From Asterias amurensis (lineage: Eukaryota > Echinodermata > Asteroidea > Forcipulatida > Asteriidae), in contig NC_092661.1 of assembly GCF_032118995.1 (NCBI RefSeq), forward strand, positions 18,549,185 through 18,613,184: a stretch of 64,000 bases of DNA, written 5' to 3'. Shown here in pieces: positions 24,037-35,400 of the stretch (positions are counted from its first letter, which is position 1; each line of letters begins with the position of its first letter). A program made the translations under genes and the position numbers. The notes under the pieces are model-generated. The model was not told the origin of the DNA. It searched no databases and worked only from the letters and a program-made list of their open reading frames with translations.

Positions 24037-24252
24037 TATAGGCCGTATTGAATATGACGTCACCGTTCAAATATCTGCCCTACAAGATGGCGTCTGCGAG
24101 CTTGTGCGTGTGTTTGTGCGTGCCGTAGAAATCAAACCGGGAACATTGCGTGCTGCCTGTTTCTTTGATGTACGCGTTTAGACGCGCATACGGTTTGACC
24201 TACAAGATGGCGACTTTCATAGCAGCAAAGGGGTTATTCAATACTGTCTATA
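24037..24252. mobile_element. Short inverted-end element
   Basis: The ends tataggccgtattgaata and tattcaatactgtctata are inverted. Two tacaagatggcg repeats lie inside. It lies near the proposed 3' part of PDXK. Confidence 0.45.
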
Positions 24253-24555
24253 AACAAATCTGAATCAAATGTCACAAAGAATTGTATTATACTAATATCA
24301 GCATGTCTTAGTTCTTAGTCAGTGTTTTAGATTATATATTAAATTCTTTCTCAGACATTGTTAAGATTGGTTGCTTTTATTAAATTGTTTGTTCATGTCA
24401 CTTTTTCCGCAAAGTCTTGTCAACGTTTGTACAATATTATGTGAGGGGCCCAAATGATCGGCTGTACTAGCTGGGCCACCCTTGTTAAAGATGGCTTCAA
24501 TAAAACAAGTAAAACAATATATGACGTTTGTCTGTCCATCAAACTTTATGGCATG

Positions 24556-24920
24556 TGAGGGCTTAGCGGTCAAGCACACTGGTTTATTCAAATGTGAGTT
24601 TCAGTCCAGTTATGACACTGGTGTTCATGAGGAAAACACTTAATCACTGATGATTCGTCTTAAATGGCACTTAAAGACTCATGTAAAGACTAAGGTCATG
24701 TGTATTGTGCAATGCACATTGAAGAACCAAGTTACATCGCTAAGAGAAGGGGTTTGCCCCTGTGTTTCTCACAGCGGCTGCTGAATGACCTGCTGTAAAC
24801 CCTTAAAAGGTGTTACATAAATGTTTCTCAAGATTCATACACTTCAAAAAACTGTCTGGAAATAATTTATGATAAGCGCTTTGAGATGCTTGTGGATAAA
24901 ACTTTATAAAACTAACTAAT
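24556..24920 (+). mobile_element. Probable tRNA-derived SINE with LINE-like tail
   Basis: It has a tRNA-like start (cttagcggtcaagcacactgg, gagtttcagtccag) and the block ctaagagaaggggtttgccc. A tail (aagcgctttgagatgcttg) resembles CR1/L2 3' ends. The block recurs inverted near 45.0 kb. Confidence 0.5.
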
Positions 24921-24978
24921 GTTTATCAAGAAAACTCAAACGGCATAAAATGGGAAATAAGAAACGCAAAGAGCATAC

Positions 24979-27900
24979 CTTGGGCATCAGTAAGCGTTCT
25001 CTGCAATACGGCCTGCATCCCTGACAGCGTCTTCTCAAGAGCAAGCTGTCAAATCAAAGCATCATTATTTAATGTCAACTGCGCATTACAAAACAGGAGT
25101 GGGAGTTCCCGCTGACAAACAGGTTTAGACCAGGTTCAAAGTTTAGCAGGCATACTCTCGGCATATCAGGTAAACCCCCCCCCCTTCCCACTTTCAAGGA
25201 CTCTGTCTATTGCAAAATGAGTTTAACACAAAACTTAATTTGACCTTGGAGACCCTCTTTAGGCACCATAAAAAGACTTAACTACAAAACAAGTGTCTCT
25301 AATGGATTTGGTTTGCATTTGTTTGGCTTTGCAGTATCCAACCAAACAAAATCGTGTCAACCTGCTGTTTGGTTTTAATTGAAATACGCTGTGACCCTGG
25401 TACTGGGTTTTGGTCCCAACCTGACTGCCTGGGTTTTCCCTGTTCCGAGTCTTCCCTATGTCAGGTTTTCCTACTTTGGGCTTTTCTCCCACATCTAAAA
25501 CTGACATTCCTTTATCATCTTCTCTACACATGTAACTTCAAGCCTACAGGGCCCAATTTCATGGCTATGTTACCGTAAGCCAAGAATCGGCGCTTATGAA
25601 AGCAGGGAATTCTGTGCTTACGGCAAGCCTATTTCACGGGTTAGCTGTGAATTTTGGCGTCTGCGCGTGCGTATTCCACGTTACTAGGCATTCTACTCTT
25701 CCAAGGCTAGCGCAGAAATTCAGCGCTTGCAAGTAAGCCGGGAAGCGTGATCGTAAGCGCAGAATTCGGCGGTAAGCAGAGCCATAAAATTGGGCCCTGG
25801 TCACAGTGCTAGGTGATTGTGAGGGTCTCTTGATTTCATTACTAGAAAGACAATTTATGGATAAGAAAATTAACTAGAAAATCTAACCTGCAAATTGCTG
25901 GGATGTTTGTGTGACCACACAAGCAGCAGTGCTGAAAATAGATCTCCTGTTCCAGTGAACTGACAATCAAGGGCTGGGTACTCAACCTTGCATCCCGTCT
26001 TCTTTCCATCTTTAAGTATCATACAGTAAATACAGAATGTCAGAATCAAAGTCAGTGATACATTGCATGGCCAGGGCTCGCCTTTAAATGCACTAGACAT
26101 GTTTAGTAACTGTCAAAGACCAGTATTCTCACCTGCATTGCTCATTACCAAGAAAGTTTTTATGCTTACAGTTTTTTTGTACCACCACGCCCCCATATCG
26201 AGCACCAAGTGAGACGATGACATGATCTAAGCAAAACTGACAGACTGGTGTCATTGCGGCAACTGTAATTTCTAAATACAATAGAATTTAGTACAAAAGA
26301 CATATTCTTCAATGCATATTTTATTACCAACCTATAACTGTAGTTCCATATGACACTAGCATTCCATTTGTTTCCGATGGTATGCTGCTCAACACGACAG
26401 TCTGAACTCCTTTCTCATGTAGCCTCTGCATGGCATCCAACGCACTCTTTTCATCAGTGATTTTCTGACCACTCAATAATCTGGAAAAACATTTACTGCT
26501 ATTAACTCGGGGATGCATCCGAGATAGAGAATATTTCGGGGATTTTGAAAATCGAAAGCCACTAAGTTTACAGCAATTATCACACATCAGTGTTTTAAGG
26601 GTAAAAATAATATTCTTCACCCTGATGCAATTTTTAACACCAACTTAATTGTTTGCGGTACCCACGCCTTTAGACACCAGACACCTTGGAGGTCTAGCAC
26701 TTAACAATCCGCTCTGAAATCATGAAGGGATCATGGGCTTAAATCACGCCAGTTAATTTTTGTTTTGTGTATGGAAGAGTCTCTGCTTACAAAAACAGAA
26801 GCAAAACTCATGTTGAAATAATAGCAATTGTACTGTATTCAACCATCACAGTTTTTTTATTCGTACAAAATTGGCAAGATGGCGAATGATGTACAGTGTC
26901 CAGGTTTTTTCTTTGTTTTTTTGTGTGTGTACTGAATCAAAGGGGTATGTACCATTTCCCAATTAACAAAACTTTACCATGATGCCACAAGGGCCTTTCT
27001 CAGTCCTCAGTCTAAATAAATGTAGAGTTAGGGGCATTGCAACTAAGCTTGGGCGATATCGATTTATTTTATTCACGATATATCGCCGACAATATATCGC
27101 GATATTCGCTATAATCGCGATTAATTAAGTTTAACATCATCAGTCTTCTAACTCCAAGTGAAAGTTGTAGAAGAGACAGCCATAGCATAAGAGAGGTGTT
27201 CTAATGACATATTCTTCTGGTTTTACTCCAAACCTATGGGGTGCAAGATGTCTCAGCTAGCAAATACATCGCGATGATTAATCGATATCGCGATATATCG
27301 ATATTTCGATTAAAACCAAATCCATCCGATATCGAAATCATTTCCAAATTAATATCGCGATATTCGATAATATCGTGATATCGCCCAAGCTTAATTGCAA
27401 CTGTTATAATTCTTAATAGTTTAATAGTCGTTAAATTTGCATCGGGAATAAAGAATATCATTTTGGTTTTATCAACATACACTGATTATTTTATCAATTT
27501 ACACTGATTCTGAGACTATTTAATGTGTGTACACACTGTATACTCAGTACTTACCCGAGTTATGTGGGATTCAAACCCACAACCTTTGCAATTCTAGAGC
27601 AGTGTCATACCAACTAGGCCACAAAGATTGCCCGGTAGCTAGGGGTAGTTTGAATCCCACCCAAGTAATATATATGCATGTGATTTTTTCACAGAACTCG
27701 GGTAAGTACTGACCGAGTACACAGTGCTGACACACATCGATGTATATGGGTAAAACCATATTTTTAAAGGAACACGTTGCCTTGAATCGGTCGAGTTGGT
27801 CTTTGAAAAACGTTCTGTATTCATTTGTTATAAAATGCATGGCCGTATATGGGTAGAAAAATTTTGTAAAAGTAAAATACAATGCTCTACACAAATATGC

Positions 27901-30051
27901 CTCGAAATTGCGTGGTTTTCTTTTTTACCTCGTCGACTAAAACGGTCGGCCATTTATGGGAGTCAAATTTTTACTCCCATATATGGCCAACCGCGTTAGT
28001 TCGCGACGTGAAAGTAAAACCATGCAGTTTTAAGTGATACTTGTGTGTATCATTATATTCTACTTATAAAACATCTTTCTAACCATGCATTTCATAACAA
28101 GCAGTTTCAAACACTTTTTATAAACCAACTCTTCCGATCCAAGGCAACGTGTTCCTTTAATAGTTTCCCTCACAAATTGACTTCACACTTTCCACTTACT
28201 CAGCTTCAAACTGGTTAGGAGTAATCATGTTTGCTAACGGAAGGAGTTCATCCCTGTAAATTGACATCAACTCCTCAGGAACGTAGAACTTCCCATGGTC
28301 TCCCATCACTGGATCACACACAAAAATGATGTTTGGATTTGTCTCTCGTAGTTCCTTCACAACTTGGATGACTTCCTTCAAGAAAGACTTGGACCCAACA
28401 TAACCTGACAAAGAAGAGATTTATTTTTTTTCTAGAAGGATTCTGAGATTATTTAATGTAGCACAATTTTATAAATTCTGAAAAGTACAAGTATTAAGAA
28501 GCAAAATATTATATGAGAATTTTGTAACATTGGTTCTCTGTGAATTTTCACAAATTGAATACGTTTAAACCATACAGAGTATTTTAACAGGACATTATTC
28601 AAATTTATCCTCGGTTTTACCCTTTCAAAGATTCTTTCGGTCCTTTTTCCAAAGCTGGATTGAAGTAATGAAAGCGTGCTTTGTCTGAAAAAAGAACACT
28701 CAATTCACCCTCCGATAAAAAAATTTTTTTCTCAGCTCTCATTCTCACCTGTGAGCAAATGCGAGTAGTAGTTGATATCATTTGCCTTAAGACCATCTGA
28801 CAAAACTCGTAACTCGTTGGCGTTCAACACCTGTCCTTGGAAGACATTGTACCCAGTGTGGTTGCATAATTGCACTGAGTTAATGGTATCAACCTCATAC
28901 CCATGAATCTGTGTGTAAACAGATAAAAGTAAAATGTTATAACAATGACCATCATGGTCATTCATTTTTTTTCTCTAAATTTTCTGTTCTCCACTGTCAA
29001 TGGTCGACCTGCTTGTGGGCAAAGGGGATAATGCAACCATTGGCATTGCATGTTCAAAGCCTCACTCCGCCCACACCCCAGTTGGCCAACGACCTCGTGA
29101 TTGAATATTATGCATGATTGAGTTTAATCCAAAATGGCAGCGCTCTGTGTACACCGAGGAAAGTAAATCAGAGCAAGTTGAAAATCTTTTTAAACTATGG
29201 GTGCATTCGTTTAGCTTCCCTGGGTCGACCCCAGTCTGCCCCGGTACGTTCGAATAGCTTTGACGTCATTCCATGGGCTCACCCGGGTCAGCCCCCAGTG
29301 CCCTGCTTGTGGAGTGGGTCACTTGGGGGTGAACCGCGGTGCATGGCGCCACCAAGGATTCAGAAGTGGAAACACAGGTGGGGCTACTCTATTTCTAGAG
29401 TAGAAACTCACGGGGGAGCCTTATAGTTTTTAGAAGTAGGGCAACTCCATTCTTAACTTATTCACAATTTGCCATGTGATGTATGGAAAAGTGTCTGTAT
29501 CACGCCACCACTTTTTCATTTGATATAAAATAATCCTAGTTTTTTACCTCAATGAGAATCCCTTTTTGTAAAAATGAGTGAAAAAGATGGCAGTATTCGG
29601 AAAGTTATCCTGATGTATTGCTATAGACTATAGTTCATTCAAGTTGCCACTCGACTTTGCTTATTTAATGATAGGTTGGTGTGTTTTTGTATTATTATAT
29701 AATTTTCAATATTGATCAGTTGTTTATATAAAATTACATTGAAGTAATTTTTAATCTGTCATTCCTACAGTAAATTACTCAAACCAATATTATATTTTAG
29801 TGATTTTTATGAATGCATCCATAAGCAACATCATTACATTTTATATGCAGAGGTTTGTAGATTTCAGTTACTAAAGATTAAACATTAATTAAAAGAAAGA
29901 AGGAATCAAAAAAAAAATATATATATATACAAAAATAGGACAACAAAAAATTCACCTGCATAGGAAAAGTTGCAGCCTTGTTTCCGACGTATCCAGAGAC
30001 AACATGGCTCTGGATCGAAAGGATTCTTTTATTTGGTTGTGCAACAGCCAT
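24979..30051 (-). CDS. PDXK: Pyridoxal kinase
   Basis: Pyridoxal kinase phosphorylates vitamin B6 vitamers with ATP to give PLP or its precursors in the cytosol. Exons on the minus strand: 29956..30051 (start), 28749..28908, 28200..28404, 26332..26480, 25888..26009 and 24979..25045; all phases agree. The N-terminus reads [21 protein letters not shown], followed by EVDTINSV, then [22 protein letters not shown] and the ribokinase-family signature [13 protein letters not shown] with the probable catalytic Asp at about residue 226. The last exon listed reads [16 protein letters not shown], matching the C-terminal helix of animal PDXK. The usual last exon was not recognised; a candidate at 23393..23478 joins in phase. 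The start ATG at 30051 precedes the conserved core at the expected distance. Intron 3 holds two transposons, and a 57-base in-frame candidate exon lies in intron 4. Confidence 0.93.
25547..25799. mobile_element. MITE in PDXK intron
   Basis: It has inverted ends CAGGGCCCAATTTCATGGCT and AGCCATAAAATTGGGCCCTG, with cttacg-type internal repeats. Confidence 0.7.
26170..26226 (-). other. PDXK: Candidate 57-base cassette exon in PDXK intron 4
   Basis: On the minus strand, the acceptor gcttag and donor gtaagc enclose 57 bases that start and end in the same phase as the flanking exons 4 and 5. The reading is [18 protein letters not shown]. This resembles the beta-strand/loop found before the GTGD motif in ribokinase-fold enzymes. 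Skipping it gives the standard PDXK frame, so it is optional at best. Confidence 0.3.
27045..27392. mobile_element. MITE rich in ATCG steps (AAGCTTGGGCGATATC ends)
   Basis: The ends aagcttgggcgatatcg and cgatatcgcccaagctt flank many atatcgcgata motifs. Elements with these ends are common in animal genomes. Confidence 0.7.
27425..27762 (-). mobile_element. tRNA-derived SINE, foldback copy in PDXK intron 3
   Basis: It has the same tRNA-like head (minus strand, about 27565-27650) and flanking inverted body arms as the 16.0 kb element, including tactcagtacttacccgag and its inverse. Confidence 0.65.
27764..28160. mobile_element. MITE family D in PDXK intron 3
   Basis: It is about 397 bp with inverted ends TTTAAAGGAACACGTTGCCT and its inverse. 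An internal inverted segment (atatatggcc) is present. It abuts the SINE at 27425. Confidence 0.75.
29484..29609. mobile_element. MITE family G in PDXK intron 1
   Basis: It shares cgccaccactttttcat and its inverse arm, and lies at the side of PDXK exon 1. It is related to 62812..62944. Confidence 0.6.
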
Positions 30052-30463
30052 AGTTTCCAGTAAGAACAAGAAGATTTCTCAGGTTAAATAAATCGCCGGT
30101 ACAGCTAGACCAGTACGTAGTTTTAGTACTGTTTCATAAAAAGTTCGATCATGTCAACACATGTGCATTACGTCTCGTTCCCCTTACAATTGGGTCAATA
30201 TTCACTTGTGTCCGAAAGGTAACCAGTCTAAAGTGGAAAAGATAGCGGTCTACAGAAAGGGCGCCCTCTGTTGTCCACTAAAGCATTTAATCAACCTCGC
30301 CACGCCCACCAATATTATAGGCTACTTTATAAAACAATGACCTTTCAATAACGAACTTTAATTTTGTTATACCCGACAGTATCTATAATGATAATAACAA
30401 GTGTGGCAGTTGGGTCAATTTGTAATAAATCGATGTTTGTTCTTGCTGATGCTCTATAGTTTT

Positions 30464-30800
30464 AAAGGCACTGGATACTATTGGTAATCTCAAAATATTC
30501 ATTATTAGGCATATAATTAGCTTAAAAACTTACTTGGTAATGAGCAATGGAGAGCTGTTGATAGTATAAAACATTGTGAGAAATAGCTCCCTCTGAAGTA
30601 ACATAGTTTTTGAGAAAGGGTTAATAATAAAATACTTCAGCTGAAGCCTTTTCTTTCTACCTGAAAGTTTTTCCTTTCATCATGTTCTTGCAACTTCAAT
30701 TAACAATTGAGCAAAAATTTTCACAGGCTTATGTTATGCATGTACATGTACTGGGATACACCAAGAAAGAATACTGGAAAGACAACAACCAAACATCACT
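30464..30800. mobile_element. MITE family A copy
   Basis: It starts taaaggcactggatactatt and contains the family core (aaacattgtgagaaatagctc). The right end is decayed. Confidence 0.65.
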
Positions 30801-31035
30801 CATTGTCACGTTCTTAAATATTTAAAACTTCAGTGCGATCCATCAAGAATGATACCCATGAGGTTACCCAATAAAACAAAACAGTGGCGATCTGATACTC
30901 TGTACAATAAAGTATTTTATTCAAATTAATGCTCAAGTTCCTAATAAACACAATGGAAAGGTTTTGTGCAGATTTATACATTGTAAAATGGTTGAGTAGA
31001 ACTCAAGAGGCATAGTTGGTTATCAAAGAGCTCTT

Positions 31036-31154
31036 GGGTGGATTTCACAAAGGTAGTCCTAACTTAGGACTAGTCCTAGGCAATGCTAAGAGAGGATCTC
31101 TTAGCATTGCCTAGGACTAGTCCTAAGTTAGGACTACCTTTGTGAAATCCACCC
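31036..31154. mobile_element. Perfect 119 bp palindrome, foldback MITE
   Basis: Two 58-base arms (gggtggatttcacaaaggta...) separated by three bases match exactly, so the insertion is recent. The 22.3 kb element is a diverged relative. Confidence 0.75.
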
Positions 31155-32084
31155 CAGTAAGGATTATACCAGTTATGTTATTCAGTTGCCAAATAATTAT
31201 CAATCTCATACAAACACCTAAGCCATTAGGCACTCAACATTGCTATCCTGGAAAGGTCAACCCTCAGCTCCTCTCTGGTCGAGGCCAATCACTTGGTCGA
31301 CCAAGTGAAGTACAGAGTGCCTGGAACTATGCCGTTAAAAGTGGGCATAGGAGGTCAGCAAGATGGACCATTGCCATCTTTACTGAAGAGTGAGTAACCC
31401 TCCAAGAGTAAGATTCAGATGGATTCTAGGAGTTGATAAAGGAACATTACAGAATTGTTTTGTGCTAACTAAACAGTTGCTGGCAGTGTAATCCACCATA
31501 TACATAACCCGTAGAAGTTTGAGATTGATCGGTCATTTGGGTCACAATGGTGAAAAACCGATAAAACATTTAGCATGACGATTAAAAAAAGTATGAATAA
31601 ACACTCACTGAGCAATAAACTCCAAAGGGAACTTAGTTTGATTTATTTCTTATCAAATATGACATTTCAAACAGAAATATTTCAAGGGATCATCATTAGA
31701 TCATGTAAGTTTTATGTAAATCTGTGATAGACAATTTTTTTAAAGCTCCTTGAACTAAGAGGAGACAGGGCTTGGAGGCTTTTCCATTAAATAAACCCAC
31801 TTTGAGGAGTTGTTTTCAGCGCCATCACTGTTTCCACCACTCATTGACCCTCAAATACACATTATGAATACACTTTGGATCCTTATCCATAAGTCAACCG
31901 ACAAAGTCTTCAGCTTTTCATTTCTACGATTGAAATTTGAATGTGGTTTTTTTTTCAACTCGGAAACAATCCTCACATTGAGCACGTAGCATGACACAAG
32001 AAAGCCAAGATGCCAAACAAAGTAATAAACCCATTATGATATGCAGATTAAACTGTATGATTTGTTTTTGCCCTTACACCATAT

Positions 32085-32230
32085 GCATTTAACACTGTAT
32101 ACTCATCACTTCCCCCGAGTTCTGTGAAAACTATCCGCAGGCATATCAATTGGGTGGGATTCGAACCCACAACCTTTGCCACACTAGAGCAGGTGTCTTA
32201 CCAGTCCACAAGACCACAGAGCCATATTGT
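32085..32230 (-). mobile_element. tRNA-derived SINE fragment
   Basis: It has a tRNA-like head with box B (gggattcgaaccc read as plus) and part of the same body as the copies at 16.0 and 27.4 kb. Confidence 0.65.
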
Positions 32231-32468
32231 TACTGGTCAAAAACATCTAAACATCCTAGTAAAAAGAGTTTAGGAAGATTTCCCAGAAATGTTTGTCCTT
32301 CTACCAGTCTGTAAAAAGATTTTCTAAAATTTGTAACATGCATCTGTACTTTATGAGCATTGTTATTGTTTCTCCAACAATGCTGATACTTCCAAGCCTG
32401 TATTCAACTGGTTTTCTAAATTCTTAAAATATGTAAGAAGATGTGCATACAAAAAATTAAGCATGTCA

Positions 32469-35400
32469 TCACTCTTGGTCGACTTTTTTTTCACCGGCTG
32501 GTGACTCCACACTTTTCTTCCACACTCGAGCGTGATCGTTGAATCCATATTTAGACTTGTTGTACGAGTTTGGACCTGCTGATGTTGGAGTTTCCCTAAA
32601 ATTAAAGCAAACGATCAGTAAAATTTATTTAAAAACACTTATCGACACTGGAAAAGACCATTACTTTAAACCTAATGTGTTAAAAAATGTGCTGAAGCGC
32701 CTTAAATTTGCACAAAAGCCATATAGGTCTATGAGTTATTACTAGCCATGAGTTATCCTCATATTTAAGAACAACTTCCCTGTATGATGAAAAAAAGCCA
32801 ACAAACCGTCCTATTGTTAACATAAAGTTATCAGTGCTTTCCCCAAGATGATATCTATGGAATGGAATAAAGTATGCTTAATGAACAGGGATGGTAGTAC
32901 CGATAAAGCACTGATTGTCAAAGAGTCAGTTATTCTAAGAATTAACCACATTAACCCTGGCAGTGTCCCGGTTAAAATTGATTAAATCATCTCAATTTGT
33001 ATTGGTTACAACGCACCCTGTGACTTTAAAATTACCTTCTATAAAAGTTGCGAAGCATTTTTAATCAGGCTGATTCAATCAGATCGGGAGAACTACTAGT
33101 TTTATTGGGGAGGTAGTGCTTTCTGTTCTACCAGCCAGGCACCCAAGCCTACATCCGTAGGGACTGAAAAGGGGGTAACCATGTTTCAGCCCCAGGAGTA
33201 GGTGGCAGCAGCCCCTGGAAAAATAGTTGATTTGTAGCCCACACCTGAAGTGGCCTCGTGTGTATGGCGACTTGCATACAAAAAAATCAACAACAAAAAG
33301 CCAAAACCATTGGTTGTTTGTTTGTTTGTTGGGGTGTTTGTTTGTTTGCTGGTTGGTTCATTTGTCTGTTTGTTTGTTTGTTTGTTTGTTTGTTTGTTTG
33401 CTTGTTTGTTTGTTTGATGTTAGTTTTTACCTGCCAACGTTTTTCATTCTCATCTTTGCTTCTGGTGGCATTTCTTCCTCATCCTATGGACAATGAAATC
33501 ATAAACATTTAATATGTGTTTTAATTATAGCCCATTAAAAGGGATCAGTATTTTCCAAGTTGAAATAAAACTCAACATCTGTTGGGCAGAGGGGTTTAAA
33601 GATGTGCTCGCAAGAAGGAGGGAGGGTCAAAAAGTCACCCAGATTTGACCAGTGGCTCCACTGTTCAAATTTAAAATGGCCAAATAGTAGCAGAGTCAAT
33701 GTATCAATGGATGCATAGGCCATCTCATATGAAACCCAGTTCATACTTCCTGCGAATGCGACATGAACTTTGACGTCACAATTTCGCAACAAATAATTCG
33801 CATCAGTTGAAATGGGCTCAACTCCCGTGAAACATTTGCAGCAAAACAGGGCTGTGACGTCAAAATTCGCTTCGCATTCGCAGGAAAAATGAACCGGGTT
33901 TAACACAATAATATTACAGACAATCAGTTCTAGGCCATCTTCAAGAAGAAATTAGTTCTAGGCCATCTTCAAGAAGAAGTTAGTTCAGGCCATCTTCAAG
34001 AAGAAATTAGTTCTAGGCCATCTTCAAGAAGAAATTAGTTCTAGGCCATCTTCAAGAAGAAGTTAGTTCTAGGCCATCTTCAAGAAGAAAATACATTTGT
34101 CTTTTTATGTTCACATAATTTCTTTGCCAAAACGGTTAGACAAATAAATGCACTTTGTTCCCTACAAGTTGCCTGGAAGAAAACGCCCTGTGCTTGGTGT
34201 TTTAAACTCACATCGCTGTCGTCCGTGAAGGCTTTAGCAACTGCTCGACTTGCAGGCATCTTCAGTTCAGGCTCTTTTGATTTCTAGGAAAGGAGTATAA
34301 GTATCCAGGTAAAATCAGTAAAATCTACGGAGAACCAGAAACAATGTCTTTTTTTTTAGAGGGGGGGAACTTATTTTCTGTTATGTAATATAAGTACAGG
34401 ATTGGTAGTTATCCAAAATCGACTTGATATTAAAAAAAATAGAAGACAAGATGTTACAAAAATAGGGAGGCTAGCAACATTTGACTAGATAGCTCAGTCG
34501 GTGGAGAGCTGGCCTATCAGTCCGGATGTTGTTGTTACAAATCCAGCTCTAGTCAAAAATGTCTTTGATTGATAAGTTTTGACCTGAAAGATGACTGATC
34601 ATTAAATTGATACCACAATCAATCCAATCCTACACAATTTGAAGACATCCAAAATCTTTTTTACTTAAAAATAAAAACAAGCCGCGATGAACACACACAA
34701 AATGACTAACAAAACATCAACCAGTTTTTTATGGCCACTAAATTTGACAAAACTTGCAAAACAGAAAATTGTGCTCAGCAAGCTGTGCAGAACTTAGAAG
34801 GAACCAGTCATAAACAGTATACAAAAGATGGCATTTTGGGCTCATCCCTACTAAGCAAGAGTTTTCTGTGCTTAGCCTCTTGTGCTTGCCTCTTGGACCA
34901 TACAATTTAACAATAACTTGAATACTCCCTACCTGCATTAATTTCATTGTAATTGATCTGATCGGTTGTATCACTGCTGTCTTTGTTCTGCCTTCATTCC
35001 TTCCTTCTGCTGAATCACCTCCTACATCTTGTTTCACTGATGTCGCCTCTCCTCCACTTTTCGACTTGACTCCGAAAGACATTGAAAATGGTCTCGCTTT
35101 CTTCTGTCCACCTCCATTGTCTGGACTTGTTGATTTACGCTTCTCTCCTTGTGACAGCGGAGAAGTGTGCGGTGCATTGTGACTTATTTCCAGTCTTGTT
35201 CTAACATCAGGGTCTGTCGATATCTTAGAGTTTGTGTCCTCCGTGACCCCTGAAGTTGAAACATAGGTACTGCCACAGTTGAAACAAGGGTGCTTATTTG
35301 AACTCTTGATAATTAGAGGAGATTTATACGCACCTTTAATACCACCACGACATCTATTTTAATAAGTTAGTGGTGAGATAGAGCGCTGATACACAAATAG

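Noticed and set aside
31142-31393. 83-codon frame between PDXK and PCNP as a gene
   Set aside because: It begins within a foldback element and has no recognisable domain or splice partners.
33227-33512. Cys/Leu/Phe-rich open frames of 84-89 codons
   Set aside because: They are produced by the (GTTT)n microsatellite inside a PCNP intron.
34481-34556. Possible genuine tRNA gene
   Set aside because: Box A and B-like sequences are present but the acceptor stem and anticodon arm do not close well, so it looks like a SINE head.
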